A stretch of 64,000 bases of DNA from Agrypnia vestita (taxonomy: Eukaryota; Arthropoda; Insecta; Trichoptera; Phryganeidae), in contig JADDOH010002073.1 in assembly GCA_016648135.1 (NCBI GenBank), positions 54,621-118,620 on the forward strand, read 5' to 3'. This document shows positions 1-11,499 of the stretch, one piece after another. The position numbers were made by a program, and so were the translations under genes. Below the pieces are notes generated by a model. It was given only the letters and a program-made list of their open reading frames with translations, ran no database searches and was not told where the DNA came from. Within the stretch, counting starts at the first letter, position 1. Every line of letters begins with the position of its first letter.

Positions 1-1268
1 TTGCAGTGAAAATAAATGACAGTACAACACAACAGACTCCATCGACAGACTCTACAATACTGAATGAATGGTAGCTTTGATTGCGGTCTCGGTCTCGAAC
101 CACAGTAGATTATGAAAAGACCTAGACGCTTGTCACGGTCTCCCATCTCTGTCATCGGTCGCGGTCTCCTGTCTCAGTCGCGGCGCGAACCGCCACCTTA
201 AGAGCATAGAGAAGATGTTTGAAAAATTAGCAGAAATGTTTTTGTTGATAGATACCTAAAGGCTAAAGAGACTTTTACTAAACATGAAATTCAAGGTAGT
301 AAACATGAATACATGTATAAATGTGTATTAATATACATTATTTTATATATCTGGAAAGATTTTGTTGTTACAATGTACATATTTAATATAATCGTGTCTA
401 TTCTCATTGGTTTGCGTTATCTTAACAAATCATATCTTGGCCACTATTATGTAACATTGTATAGGTATATGATAACATTTGACAAATGTCTTGATATTTT
501 TCATATAAATTTTACGCGAACATAAATAAATACATCCCGCCTATTTGGATTATGATATTATAACAATGTTCGGGGGGTATAAGTTTTTATTAGCATTTGA
601 CAAAGTATTCACAACTATTTTTGAAGGCATCTTCAATTTCTGTTGGATCTTAGTAAACATTTTGATTCAATATGCGTTCATTTGATGCGCATTACATTTT
701 CCCAGAATAACCCTGATGCAAAACGAGACTAGTGCATCATAATTTTATGCAAAAAAACATAAAATATACAAAATAATTTTTTTTTGGTATTTTGTATTCC
801 GTTACAAAGAATTCCAAAGTATTCAGTTGCAAAGTAGATCAGCAGAGAATGATATTTTTGTAATTAAATTGTACTTACTCTTATATCGGCAGGGTTCGAC
901 GAACTTCCCAATACCTCAGGTAAATCAATTTTGAAATTTTGATAACGTCTATTAGTCCTCCTGCACTTTGTTTGCTTATGTGAGCTATGTTACTTTGTAA
1001 ATTATTATGATGCACTCATTATTAAGTGATTGTCTTGCCATTCATATCAACAACACTTATATCATGTGTGAGTTGTTACAATTAATGTTATGTAAGTTGG
1101 TGCACTCATGATATGTCAGTCACAGTCACTTTAACTCTTGCTCACACTAAAGTGATGTGAGTCAGTCACTTGATCCAAAAATACGTCCTCAACATCTGGT
1201 TACACCAATGTTATGTCCGTCACTCATTATATGTCTCTCACACATATTACATATAACAAGTATCATTT
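1..1268. other. AT-rich non-coding stretch, no gene seen
   Basis: The first 200 bases hold a loose repetition of CGGTCTC-like words and are richer in CpG than what follows. From about 1,000 to 1,240 there are many GTCAGTCAC or ACTCAT-like short words. The only ORF of note (313-525) is AT-driven, has no homology I recognise and lacks coding-like composition. I see no exon that I could support. Confidence 0.5.
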
Positions 1269-1295
1269 ATTCATATTATGTTTGTCATACACTCC

Positions 1296-1330
<35 letters not shown>

Positions 1331-1360
1331 CTGGAGCGTATGACAAACATAATATGAATA
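1269..1360. repeat. Inverted repeat around a TA microsatellite
   Basis: A roughly 31-bp arm containing TATGTTTGTCATACACTCCA is repeated in reverse complement after a (TA)n tract, with one mismatch. The whole block can fold into one long hairpin. It sits immediately left of a larger foldback element. Confidence 0.7.
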
Positions 1361-1361
1361 T

Positions 1362-1940
1362 AAAAATAAATAAATAAATGAAATTAAGAGAAATACACAA
1401 ATATCAAATAATAAAACTGAAAAATTAAATGCTGGAACCTGGATTCGAACCACGAATTTCACAATCCCAGCTACTTAATAAGTTGTCAATATTTGATAGT
1501 TATATGTTTCTCTTTGAATTATTAATTCACTTATTTATTTTTATTCGGAAAGTAATTGATTGTTACGAGAATATCAAACGAAGCTTTGACGTCTTCCTGC
1601 TGGTCGCGCGGGAATTTTTTATTTGCAGTTTAGCAAAGAATTCTTCCATTATTCGGAAACCAACTAGCGGGAAGACGTCAAAGCTTTGTTTGATATTCTC
1701 GTAACAATCAATTACTCCCCGAATAAAAATGGAATAGTATAAATAAGTGAATTAATAATTCAAAGAGAAACATATAACTAGTTATTATATATATTAAGTA
1801 GTTGTGATAGTGAAATTGGTAATACGCTGTCCGCGTAAGACAGAGGCCCGTGGTTCGAATCCAGGTTCCAGCATTTAATTTTTCAGTTTCATTATTTGAT
1901 ATTTGTATATTTCTCTTAATTTCATTTATTTATTTCTTAT
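1362..1940. mobile_element. Foldback element with tRNA-like arms
   Basis: The two halves are near-perfect reverse complements for more than 200 bp each, centred near 1,640. The right arm (about 1,805-1,874) carries a tRNA-like sequence with a B-box GGTTCGAATCC and an A-box-like TGAAATTGGTAA. The left arm has the same B-box inverted (near 1,445) but a divergent anticodon region. The outer ends share an ATTTATTTATTTC tract. It is best read as two head-to-head SINE copies or a foldback MITE. The acceptor stem does not pair, so I do not call a functional tRNA. Confidence 0.65.
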
Positions 1941-1976
1941 CCATTCACTTAGATTTCACATACATCAATATACATA

Positions 1977-4643
1977 CAGTGAAACTCTCTTAATACGTTT
2001 TTCAAGGGACCAACAAATAAAAACTTATTAGGCGTGAGAACATATTAACAGTGATTTCATTATTTTCATATATTATTTACACTTTCTAATTTTGTGTTTT
2101 AATTGAAATTTCCTTTATATAATATGAACATTTAAGGACATCTATTTAAAAAAAATTAAGTAGGTAAATATATACATTTGTAAAATATTACCTGAGGGTC
2201 AGAAAACAATAAAAACCACCACAACAATAAAAATTTTAGCACTGTCAAAAAATATTTTCTTAATAACCATACTAAAAGAATACCATAAAATAACTTATGT
2301 AGGTATGTCAATACCTATGTGCAAACCTTAATTTTAAAAGAAAATATACAAGTTATCTAAATTACTATTGCAAAAAAAATAGCTATCTTAAACTAATAAT
2401 ATTATTAAAGGAAATGTCAATCAGAATTTAAATATAATTCGGTGTATAAACCTAAACCATAACATAAACCTCACGAATACGAAAAAAATATACGAAAATT
2501 ACCTGTATCTACTTCCCCTGGCTTGGTAAAGATTGCACATTTATAAAAAAGAACCGTTTGTAAATAGTATTCTACTTGACTTCATTTTAAAAATGTATCC
2601 CTTTTGATGATTTCTACATAATTTAGGTGTACATTCAACATTTCGCCTTGAGCAAACTCAATGGGGCAAAGTCCAAAACAACCCGCCAATTCAGGGGCGA
2701 ACTCGGCGAACTTAACACAATAATACATTAAATAATATTCTTTTGAGATTAATAACGATTTTCTTTATTTTAATTACGTTTGATTTCACAATACCTTAAT
2801 ATTTTCCCGGGCGCAAAGAATATTCGTGATATTTTTTATCATTAAATTAAATTTGATCCGTTTTTTTGTAACTTAATTAGAAAACAATCGGAGATATTAC
2901 GTAATTAATATTCCCGATTGTTTCGAAGAAATACAACCAAAATGAGAAGAATTTCGTTTAGGCAAATTAATTTTGCACCGACGTTGTTTGATTTTGCGAT
3001 TGCGACTACTTATATAAAAAATTATCATAAATAATCGCCGCATTAAATTATTTATTAAATATTATTTCACTTCTCAGTATTCAACCGTTCTGTTTTGTTT
3101 TACAATTTTTTTAATAGATTTTTAAAATATCTTTTTGTTCAAGAGACAAGTTTATTCATGGATAAACGCTAACCGTCGGTCGTTTATTTTATTTCTCAAG
3201 AAACTAATCAAATCAAGCTAATCAAAACTAAACCGGAAGTAATGAATAGCCCCCAATGATATCTACGAAAGTTAAACAATTAAATTTCAGCATTTTAATG
3301 AAAATAATTCAAAAACAGATTTATTTTTTAAGAATGAAAATAGCATAGAATAAAAATAATCAAAGAAAAATTAGTACAAACAAGTCTAAAGGATTATTTG
3401 CGCTGATCAAAGCCGACTATAAACACGTAATTCGCCAGTCGGGTATGCCGACAATCGCGCGAAAATTATTGTACGATATATGAGTACTTGAATTATGAAT
3501 TGAGTAATTTAAGTGATTAATTGTCTTTAAACTCAATTTGTTTAATTAGGATTGTACGTCCCGCGACTTCACGCGACGCGAGGCCAGCGCCATATTGCGC
3601 AGACCTTCCGTCGCAGATCTTCCATTTTACTGTATCTATTTTTTTTTCCATTATATAATACGCACTTATCAATCGCACTGCGCGGACATTCGACGAAATG
3701 ACGCGACCGCGACATCCGACATTCGCTCAGTGTGGCGCTGGCTTGTTTTGCTGGCTTTGTTTTACTGAATTTATCGGCAGTTATTTCACGCGTTTGAAAT
3801 GATGTTGAATGATTTTAATGAGCTAAATAGACCTAGGAAGCAAGGCAATGTAATAAATAATTAAAAATAAAGAGTATAATTGATATAAATACTTGTGAAT
3901 TTTAATTAAATTACGGTATATTTTGGACGTTAAATATTGACGAAAATGAAACAAAATATTACAGTAGTACCTACCGAAAGGGCTTCTGGAATTGTAAATT
4001 ATCAGGTGCACCTGCTAATGTAGTTGTGTATTCTCAGAAATGGATTTTTCGGTCAATTAAGAATGTTTGCATAGTTAAGAATGAAAATAAATCAAAAATT
4101 AATATCAGCAGTGCAGCTCTGCGAGTATTATAGGAGTACATTTGAAAGCCAAGCATTCTTTGTTTATATTGGGGATTAAGTTTTATTGTCTTACCTTTTC
4201 AAATAATAGAGTTTTTGTCAAAGTACTTTTTAGAATTATATATTGTATGTAAGCTGCCCATTTTGTGAATTTTGAGATTTATTTGGGTTAATTGTTTTAT
4301 TAGTCTATTCAAATACTGCAGGGTTTTTTCAGCCCCTAGAACTTTTGTTACACCGCCAAAACCACTTAATTTTTATTGCGCCCATTTCTCGAAATATTAT
4401 TTTTAGGAATGTTGAACAAAATTTCGTCTTCCGAAAAACGTATTATGAAGATTTATTTGTATGAATAAATTGAGTTCAGCTAAAAATATTAGCACTACTT
4501 AGGCGAGAAACGAAAATAAGCGGGAAACTTATTAAACCTAACAAAATTATCAGATTTGTACGGGACTTTTTCGGGACCACAGAATTTAAACTTATTTAGC
4601 GGGAGAACTTATTAAAAGTGAATTTATTAAGCGAGTTTCACTG
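1977..4643. mobile_element. 2.67-kb pogo/Tigger-like TIR element, non-autonomous
   Basis: The left end begins CAGTGAAACTCTCTTAATAC directly after a TA. The right end, read in reverse complement, begins CAGTGAAACTCGCTTAATAA and is followed by TA, so both ends match at 18 of 20 positions with a TA target duplication. CAGT termini and a TA target are typical of the pogo/Tigger branch of Tc1-mariner. No transposase ORF is visible inside. The interior is AT-rich except for a CpG-rich block at 3,545-3,760. It could instead be two unrelated solo ends, but matching TAs on both sides argue for one element. Confidence 0.6.
3545..3765. promoter_or_regulatory. CpG-rich island inside the TIR element, possible promoter
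   Basis: Within AT-rich DNA this block is dense in CpG (for example CCCGCGACTTCACGCGACGC) and contains an initiator-like TCAGT near 3,728. It lies about 1.5 kb upstream of the first recognised exon of the + strand adhesion receptor, so it could be that gene's promoter or simply internal transposon sequence. No TATA box or splice donor could be tied to it. Confidence 0.2.
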
Positions 4644-4911
4644 TATGTATAACTGATGAAAGATATCAGATTAATTAAAATTATTATCAGTTTTCTCTAT
4701 GTGTAGTGCGATTTTAGGTTATGTTGGAGAGTGACCTATTGCTCTTCATGCATTACACATTACCAATAATCATTAAGGCCCATGTCCATAGATTTTAAAG
4801 AGATTTTCAACTAAAGACTATCCCTAAAGTACAGATATTGCTCCTAAGAGTTTCTTTAGAGACATAACTCGGCGTTCATAGCCACTGTGTACCTACATAT
4901 ATCATGTCCTC

Positions 4912-5043
4912 CAATTAGTGTTTCTTTCTGAAACACTAATTAATAATGTCCTATTACTTCAATGCATGTTCTGCAGCGTTCAACATTTAAATTATTTGCG
5001 TTCATGTGATGAAATAAAGAAAAATCTTTATTTCATCACATGA
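4912..5043. repeat. Two short perfect hairpins
   Basis: One hairpin (about 4,914-4,943) pairs ATTAGTGTTTC with GAAACACTAAT. A second (5,002-5,043) pairs a 19-bp arm TCATGTGATGAAATAAAGA with its exact complement over a four-base loop. The second is unusually long and perfect for unique DNA and may be the core of a tiny palindromic MITE. Confidence 0.65.
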
Positions 5044-5207
5044 AATCTTAAGCATGTTGTGTGCCTTACGTGCATTATAAATAATTTAATGATAAATGGC
5101 ACAAAAAGTTTTTTTCCAGAAGTAAAAATATTAAATCATGCCTGATTTTTATACCTTGCATGTATTGCAGAAGAGAATAATAACATTAATACACATTTTT
5201 ATTTCAG

Positions 5208-5407
5208 GTTTATATTTTTATAATGAAACAACTTGCACATTATATCATTGTGCTGGAAATTTTAATATCGGAGCATATTGGTTAGAGAAACAAAAATCTA
5301 TGTGTAATGATTCTACTACTCTGTCTCCTGCAACATCAACTGAAATGGATTCTAGTACTTTGTCTGATACAACAACTGCTTTCACTTTGACTCCTATAAC
5401 GAAGCCG
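5208..5407 (+). CDS. Adhesion GPCR, extracellular exon (first one recognised)
   Basis: A TTTTTATTTCAG acceptor precedes 5,208 and a GTAAGC donor follows 5,407. The reading frame gives about 66 residues: a cysteine-containing segment around CTLYHCAG and SMCNDSTT, then a Ser/Thr-rich stretch (about 35 residues) of the mucin-like kind common between an N-terminal domain and the GAIN domain. The exon ends in phase 0 at ITKP, matching the phase-0 start of the exon at 7,369. Upstream coding exons and the signal peptide were not found; they may be short or lie left of 5 kb. The link to the downstream exons rests on phase and order, not on homology of this exon. Confidence 0.6.
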
Positions 5408-5510
5408 GTAAGCTGGTTAATATTTTTCTGCTGTTTGAATAATCTAAAAATGTGTGTTTTTGTATAATTTAGTTCCAAATTATTTTAAGCATGTCTGCTA
5501 AAAGTGACTA

Positions 5511-5641
5511 AAGTTGGATTAAAGTAAGCATTCTTTTAAAGCATAGTTTTTTACGTTCTCCACCAATCAGATGATCCGTTTTCGTAAAAATCTATGCTTT
5601 AATCGACCGCTTACATTGATCGAACTTGAAACAACCGGGCC
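5511..5641. mobile_element. Short palindromic MITE, copy 1 (AAGTTGGATTAAAG family)
   Basis: This begins AAGTTGGATTAAAGTAAGC and ends with GATCGAACTTGAAACAACCGGG, whose complement resembles the start, around a core CCACCAATCAGATGATCCG. Relatives are at 58,723-58,810 and 61,186-61,331. It lies in the intron between the first and second recognised GPCR exons. Confidence 0.65.
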
Positions 5642-5842
5642 TAACTGATACCAGTTTACTAAAGCAAGTTATTCTGTATTTTACTTTTGTGCATAACTGT
5701 TTTGAACTCTAAAATCTCAGTAAATAAACAATTGTTACTAGACGATAAGCGTTTTTACTACGACAAATAAATAAAAGATGTCCAAAACATATCATTCTTC
5801 TGAATAATTTGTTAGTTATTCAAGTCTTTATATAATACACAA

Positions 5843-6270
5843 AGGAACCTCGTGAATTCGAAATTCAAGGGACCCAAAAAATTATTCGAAATATGTATAT
5901 GGAACCTGTTAATTCGAAATTCAAAGTACAAAAAAAATAGGGATGTGATTGTGAAAATTCGTCAGAAATCGTTAAACTCATGAAAATGCCATTAATTTTG
6001 TGAAAAGTCTGTATTTTTGCGTATTTAAAAAAATCATTTTTAAAATGCAATATTTATTATGTTAACATTTCTATTATTAAATTACTCAATATTGACAAAG
6101 TGGTTGTTCTCACTACTGAAAAAAATCGAAATATTTTTGTCTAATTTCAAATTATGTGAACTAAAATATATATAAAATATAAAATATATATAGAATCTTA
6201 TGGCGCAAGGGGCTAAAAATTATTTCAAATTACGAATTACTAGGGTTTTCAAGTTATCGGGATTAATTTA
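5843..6270 (-). mobile_element. pogo-like MITE, uninterrupted copy
   Basis: The block starting AACCTCGTGAATTCGAAATT and ending near CGGGATTAATTTATG matches, in the opposite orientation, the element at 18,169-19,098. Shared words include TAGGGATGTGATTGTGAAAA and GGCGCAAGGGGCTAAAAA. This copy has lost the outermost CAGT bases but lacks the nested insertion seen in the other copy, so it shows the empty site. Confidence 0.6.
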
Positions 6271-6403
6271 TGTAGGTACATAGGTACTATGAAATTAACA
6301 TTTTGGCACATGTGGGTTTGAAACCACATTTTGAACTCTGATTATTGGAAATTAACACGGCTTTACTGTGTAGGTGGAATGTATTATTAAGGTAAAATAT
6401 AAT

Positions 6404-6552
6404 ACAGTAGCCGGCAAACATCTTGAAATTCTGCGGCGTAGTGGGGGGACGTTTGCGCATCTACCTTTCTACCAACGAGACCCAAATTTCGTCTTCTGCG
6501 CATTCCCCCACTTAGCCAAAGAGTTTCATGAAGTTTGCCGGCAACTGTACAA
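6404..6552. mobile_element. Palindromic MITE (GTAGCCGGCAAACATCTTGA family)
   Basis: The arm CAGTAGCCGGCAAACATCTT is mirrored at the right end by GAAGTTTGCCGGCAACTGTA, with GGCGTAGTGGGGG and CCCCCACTTAGCC as the next mirrored segment. The whole unit is about 150 bp. A related compound copy lies at 35,455-35,752. The small ORF across it is a by-product of the palindrome. Confidence 0.7.
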
Positions 6553-7368
6553 TATTGCAATATGAAATTAATATATTATATAATCCAGAATGAAAATGAT
6601 TCCAAACAACTGTGGAATCAATATTCAGATTATTATTGATTAAAGTTTTATTAACATGTATTAATTTGTATATAATTTTGCCAAATTTTTAATTTTTTGA
6701 AATGCAGAATAAAAAAATAATAAGTGCGCATTAAAAGTATACTATAATAATTGTATTTATTTGATGTTGTGAATGAAAGAACAATTTTTTATTTAAAAAT
6801 TCAATTATGTTTTGAGATCACAAAATACTATTTACGAATACCAATCAGATTTTTATTTCTATTGTTAAAAGTATTACCACAGTAAGAATGCAGTTGAGAT
6901 AATCTGTGCTAATCTAATTGGTTAGTATTCAATATTTATCCAAAGTTTGATGAATAGTCTTTCGGGTTTAAATTTAAATTTAAATTTAAATCTTTCGTGC
7001 TTAGTCAAAATCTTAGCTGCATTCTTGTGGTTCAGTGGTCCTAGTATACTTAGCTATATTTGTATGAATGTTTTTTTTAACATCTTATGTGTATATAAAT
7101 CCTGCACTATCCTCCTGGTCCTGATTATATAATTTTTATTTTACATTTGTTAATATTTGTTACTACTAACTCCACACTAGGTAAAATCTGTTCTGTGGCA
7201 GTTATTCTCATTTGATAGTTATGTAATAGTAACAAATATAATAACAATAGTAAAGAAGTAAATACTTTTTATGGATTGAAAAAACTAAAAAATTAACCTG
7301 AAAATAAGACAAATTATATTTACAGCGCAATCCATGTGTTATTAATAATTTATTGTTACATCTTACAG

Positions 7369-7702
7369 AGCCAAGATGATATGGTGAATAATGTTATAGA
7401 TGCGATAGATAAAATATTGGGTGGTCCTATCAACTCTTTGAGCTTAGAGACCACTGCCAACTTGATAAATGATGTCCTGAATCTTGAGGAAGGGGTAACC
7501 ATACCATCCAAAATTCTTCACAGTCTGGAGTCAGTGGTTAGCAAAATGACATTAGCAAAAAATCAAAGCCATGTAAAGGTCATCCAGCCAAATCTAGCAA
7601 TAATGGTCACAGATAGAAAGGGCGAAAAACCGGCCATGGGCATCAAAGTCAATTCGATTTCAGAAAATTTTGAAAACAGTTCAATGGAAGTTTTAACTGA
7701 AG
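7369..7702 (+). CDS. Adhesion GPCR, GAIN subdomain A exon
   Basis: A CATCTTACAG acceptor and a GAAG|GTATTG donor bound a 334-nt exon in phase 0 in and phase 1 out, giving 111 residues. The helical pattern with amphipathic Leu/Ile spacing (NVIDAIDKILG, LINDVLNLEEG, ILHSLESVVSKM) and potential N-glycosylation sites is what the alpha-helical half of a GAIN domain looks like. It precedes the GPS-containing exon, as expected for the family. Exon phase joins cleanly to 9,390 (GAA G + AT gives Glu-Asp). No start codon is needed because this is internal. Confidence 0.8.
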
Positions 7703-8254
7703 GTATTGTAAATAAATTATTGGCATTTGTCTGCAATTGTATTGTAAATAGATATTGTAAACTGTTGTCTGTCCTGAGACTTGATAATCAGATAGCAGTA
7801 GGCAAATTGTTGGGCAAAATTAGAAGCAAATTTCAAGAGATAAGGCACTGAAAGTGAAAGAAATGCTATAATTTGAAGTTTCCCTTTAAATGACAAATTG
7901 ATTTTCACTTAGCTAAATATATTCAGGAAGAATGGTGCCCCAAGGACGCTACCAAAAATACTTTATTACTATTAATAATATTTCTGAATTTTTCATGAAC
8001 TTCTGAAAATATTGAACTTAATCATTCACAAATTAATACTTATGAAAGATTAAGTATAGTAATAACAAAAATATCTGGTAGAGATCGTAATAATAATATA
8101 ATAATAGTAATAATGAGTACCTAGTTCTTCATTTTTTTTTGTCTATCTATGATCATGATTTCTCATGTAATTATTCCTAACTAACATTGTTTTGTTAAAA
8201 AACACTCAACAACCCCGAATCTTGTCAATTTTACAAACTTCTTACATGAAAAAA

Positions 8255-8590
8255 CGGGGCAAAAACAGATTGATTCTGTGTACACTGGTTGTTCAAAAGC
8301 ATTTGATTTTGTGCATCACCCCATGTCGTTATCAAAACTATCATTTTTAACTTACCTAAATAAATGGTGATTTATTCAGATGCCTCAAATCATACATAAA
8401 TAATTAACACCAAATAATGGTAAATAAAGGATTTTCGTCAAACCAATGAAAAATGTATAAAGTGTCCCTCAAGGTTCGCATCTTGCCCCCTTGTTGTTCA
8501 TTCTATTTATAAATGATATTACTAATTTTTTTTTGATGAACGAGTTTATACTGTACGCCGATGATGTGATATTGTCATAACTCAATTGTT
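8255..8590 (+). pseudogene. Decayed jockey-type LINE reverse transcriptase fragment
   Basis: Broken frames give KAFDFVHH, then VPQGSHLAPLLFILFINDI, then LYADDVIL. These are the palm-domain A motif, the PQGS motif and the catalytic Y/F-A-D-D box of non-LTR reverse transcriptases. Stops and frame changes separate them. It lies in the intron between the GAIN exon and the 7TM exon of the adhesion receptor. Confidence 0.8.
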
Positions 8591-8862
8591 TCTTTATCCA
8601 ATTGTGTCGATCTCTAAAGTGGTTTAGACAGACTATGTTTCTCAATCACCTATACTAGAAATGTACAAAAAGTAACCTACAACTACAAGTTAGATAATAT
8701 ATCATTTGCATCTAAAATAAAGTGTAAAGTCATTGGAGTAATTCTCTATTCCAAACTCTCTTTGATAAACACATTAAAATGCTACGGTTTATCTTTAGGA
8801 TACTCATATCTTATCTTGATGGTGATCAAATTTTAGTGTTAAATCATTCATCATGATCTTTG

Positions 8863-9168
8863 TTAACAATTTATCCTTCCTAGATGCAAAAGCAAACTTA
8901 TGGGTCGATAGTTTTCTAGATTATCCCTGTCTCCTTTTTTAAATACTATTTTTACTTCCGTATTTTGCCAATCACAAGGCATCTTTCCTTCTTCTAGACA
9001 TTTGGCTAATAGTATTTTAATGGCTTCTATCGACTTTCTTCCCCCTAGTTTTAGCATATTGCTTGTTATTTGATTTTTACCCGGTGCTTTATTGTTTTTC
9101 ATTTGCTTTAAGGCATTTTCTATTTCTTCGACTTCTATTTCTGGTAATTCTTCAGATCCTATGTTCAA
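8863..9168 (-). pseudogene. LINE reverse transcriptase N-terminal fragment
   Basis: A 101-codon open frame contains NNKAPGKNQI and GDRDNLENYRPISLL, the diagnostic start of the RT fingers domain in CR1/RTE-like LINEs. It is on the opposite strand to the neighbouring jockey-like fragment, so the two are separate insertions in the same GPCR intron. The frame breaks immediately after PISLL and no endonuclease or palm region follows. Confidence 0.8.
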
Positions 9169-9389
9169 TATGCATAAATTTAGAATCAGTACATTTTAAA
9201 TTAGTAATCCTCGGTAACTGCATTCAAAACATTTTTCAAATTTTGCGGATATTGCTGCTTTTGTTTTTATATTCCTCAATTATAATTTTGGAGAATTATA
9301 AAATGTTTCCTGCATGTCAATGGCTTTTTATCTGCCTTTAAAATAAATTGTGCTTTATCAAAAGGTTAAATATTTAAATTGTTTTTCAG

Positions 9390-10786
9390 ATTCTGTAATT
9401 GGAGAAAACGAAGAAAATGATATTGTTGTTAAAATTCCTTCAACATTAGGAGACAACCCACAAGCAAGATTATCATTTGTGGTCTTCCGGAACGATCGAG
9501 CATTCAATCCAAATACGTCAAAAAATTTTGTTCACAGAATAAACACCCGAGTGTTGAGTATTTCTTTAGCAAACCTCACAGTTTTTGATGACGGGGAATA
9601 TGTCGATATACATTTACGACCCAAGGAAAAACTCAAGGAAAACGAAACAAAGAAGTGTGCATTCTGGAACTTTAACTCAGGACCCAATGGCAATTGGTCT
9701 ACAGAAGGGTGTGAATTATTGAAGATATCTGGCCCTGGAGGCCTAGATACCTGCAGATGCTATCATCTTACTCATTTTGCACAACTTATTACTTTAAATT
9801 CTAACAATATGAGTGACGCAGATAATGATTATTTAACCATAATTTCATTTATAGGATGTATTTTTTCCCTGTTAGGGTTAGTATTCATAGGCTTTACGGG
9901 TATTCTGTTCAGAAGCTGGAGGAGTGATTTTATTAATAAAATTTGGCTACATTTATCTGGTGCTGTGTCTATAATGATAATAACATTCTTGTGCATAGCA
10001 TTTGTCGACTTTAGAGAGAGTAATTCTGAATTTTGTATTGTGTCTGGAGTTGCATTACATTATTCAGTTTTAGCTTCATTTTGCTGGATGTTGATAGCAG
10101 CCATATTGTCTTATCAAAGACTTGTTACAGTATTTACCAAAAGCACTTCTCACAGGCTTTTGAAAGCAAGCATATTTGGTTGGGTTTGTCCATCTGTACC
10201 AATAGTGATTCTTTTTGCCGTTAACAGAAATAGTTATACTCAACATTTTACTATGAGCAGTTTAAGAAATGAATTTTGCTATCCCAGTGGGTTAGGTTTC
10301 TGGCTTGCAGTTTTTCTTCCAGTTGTTTTAATTGTAGCTTGCAACACTCTTTTGTTCTCTTTTATAATATATTCAGTTTTTATTAGCTCAAAGATCAAGC
10401 GTCATGGGGATAATAAACAACTCTTCAGGAGTATCACTGTGGGATTTCTACTATTTTATCTTTTTGGATTGACTTGGGTATTTGGATTGTTTTCGAGTAA
10501 CTTGGTCATGGCCTATTTGTTTTGCATCACAGCTACCCTACAAGGAGTGGTATTGTGCATTTTTTTTGTAATAGGCAATAAGAAAGCTCGGGATCTATGG
10601 CTAGTTAAACTCCATCTCAAAGAAGTCAAGAAAATGCCAATAACAACTTCAATATCGAGATCATATCCCAGTAAAAGTAGTCATACAGGAAGGTCAACAC
10701 GCTCCAAAACAATTGACGGTGAATCAACAACAAAACCTCGATCCCTTATTGGAAATAAGGACAACAATGACTCACGTTTCTCATAA
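9390..10786 (+). CDS. Adhesion GPCR: GAIN-B, GPS motif, seven-helix domain and C-terminus
   Basis: A TTGTTTTTCAG acceptor opens a 465-codon terminal exon. The first ~85 residues are beta-rich GAIN-B. The GPS follows: CAFWNF, NGNWSTEGC, then TCRCYHLTHFAQL, with all Cys/Trp landmarks and the His-Leu|Thr cleavage triplet (Thr codon at 9,770-9,772). Seven hydrophobic segments run from YLTIISFIGCIF (near 9,830) to VVLCIFFVIGN (near 10,570), and GLTWVFGL is the family B2 signature in helix 6. The tail is ~65 residues, Ser/Thr/Lys-rich, with no clear PDZ ligand. The protein should be an autocleaved surface receptor signalling through a tethered agonist that starts at the GPS Thr. The intronless 7TM exon is noteworthy. 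I do not assign it to a named orthologue. Confidence 0.93.
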
Positions 10787-11217
10787 TGCTGGAAATGAGG
10801 CGAATCTTCCAAAGATGTGTACCACTATAGCACAAAATACTTGTATATATTACGAGTAATTAAATATTGTTTAACCTTGATAATTTGAAATATCAGCACA
10901 ATTAACAATTTTTTTCTCTCAACTGAAATAATTTACGTTAAAAAAATATTTTGTGCAAAAATTGGTAAATAATAATTTTAAAAATCAGATAGGATCTATT
11001 CAATATACAGATGTCAAAAGTTTTTTGTTTTTATAGTTTTTGGCACAAGATGTAATATTTCAAAGCAAGACCAATATAAACTTACTTGTAATTTTATTAT
11101 GTACCTATTTAGTCTCTTATTTATTATTCAACTTCTATTAATTGGAATCAATGACTGTTCGAAGAATATTTTTTCTTCTTCTGTATGAAGGCTTGAACTT
11201 TGTGGTGACATTATTAT
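10787..11217. other. Probable 3' UTR and AT-rich flank of the adhesion GPCR
   Basis: AT-rich sequence follows the TAA stop. I see no AATAAA close to the stop; the first clear AATAAA on this strand is at about 11,220. No ORF or repeat is supported here. Confidence 0.35.
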
Positions 11218-11497
11218 TAAAATAAAACACAAATTACTTTGTTTTCACCACTATCATAATCCTATTTTGAATATTTTTCCACTTAACATTCCAAATGACC
11301 CATAATAATCAACACCTCGAACCCCCCCCTCCCCTCACCAACCCCCTCAACCGCTCCTTCACCGTAACATATTTGCTTGGTTCAACTTTTAAGATTAGTA
11401 CACAATAATCCTGATGAAGAGAACATTGTTCTCGAAACATGTAGATTTTTTAATCTAATATAGTGGTGAAAACAAAGTAATTTGTGTTTTATTTTAG
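11218..11497. mobile_element. Inverted-repeat element carrying a hammerhead-like core
   Basis: A ~36-bp arm (AAAATAAAACACAAATTACT onward) is exactly mirrored at 11,461-11,497. Just inside the right arm is CTGATGA, a six-bp stem GAGAAC/GTTCTC, then GAAAC ATGTA, which matches the CUGAUGA-stem II-GAAA core of a hammerhead ribozyme. Such motifs are known from the terminal repeats of Penelope-like retroelements. A canonical stem III closing on the cleavage triplet is not obvious, so function is uncertain. The middle has a C-rich run (CCCCCCCTCCCC) on the + strand. Confidence 0.5.
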
Positions 11498-11499
11498 GA

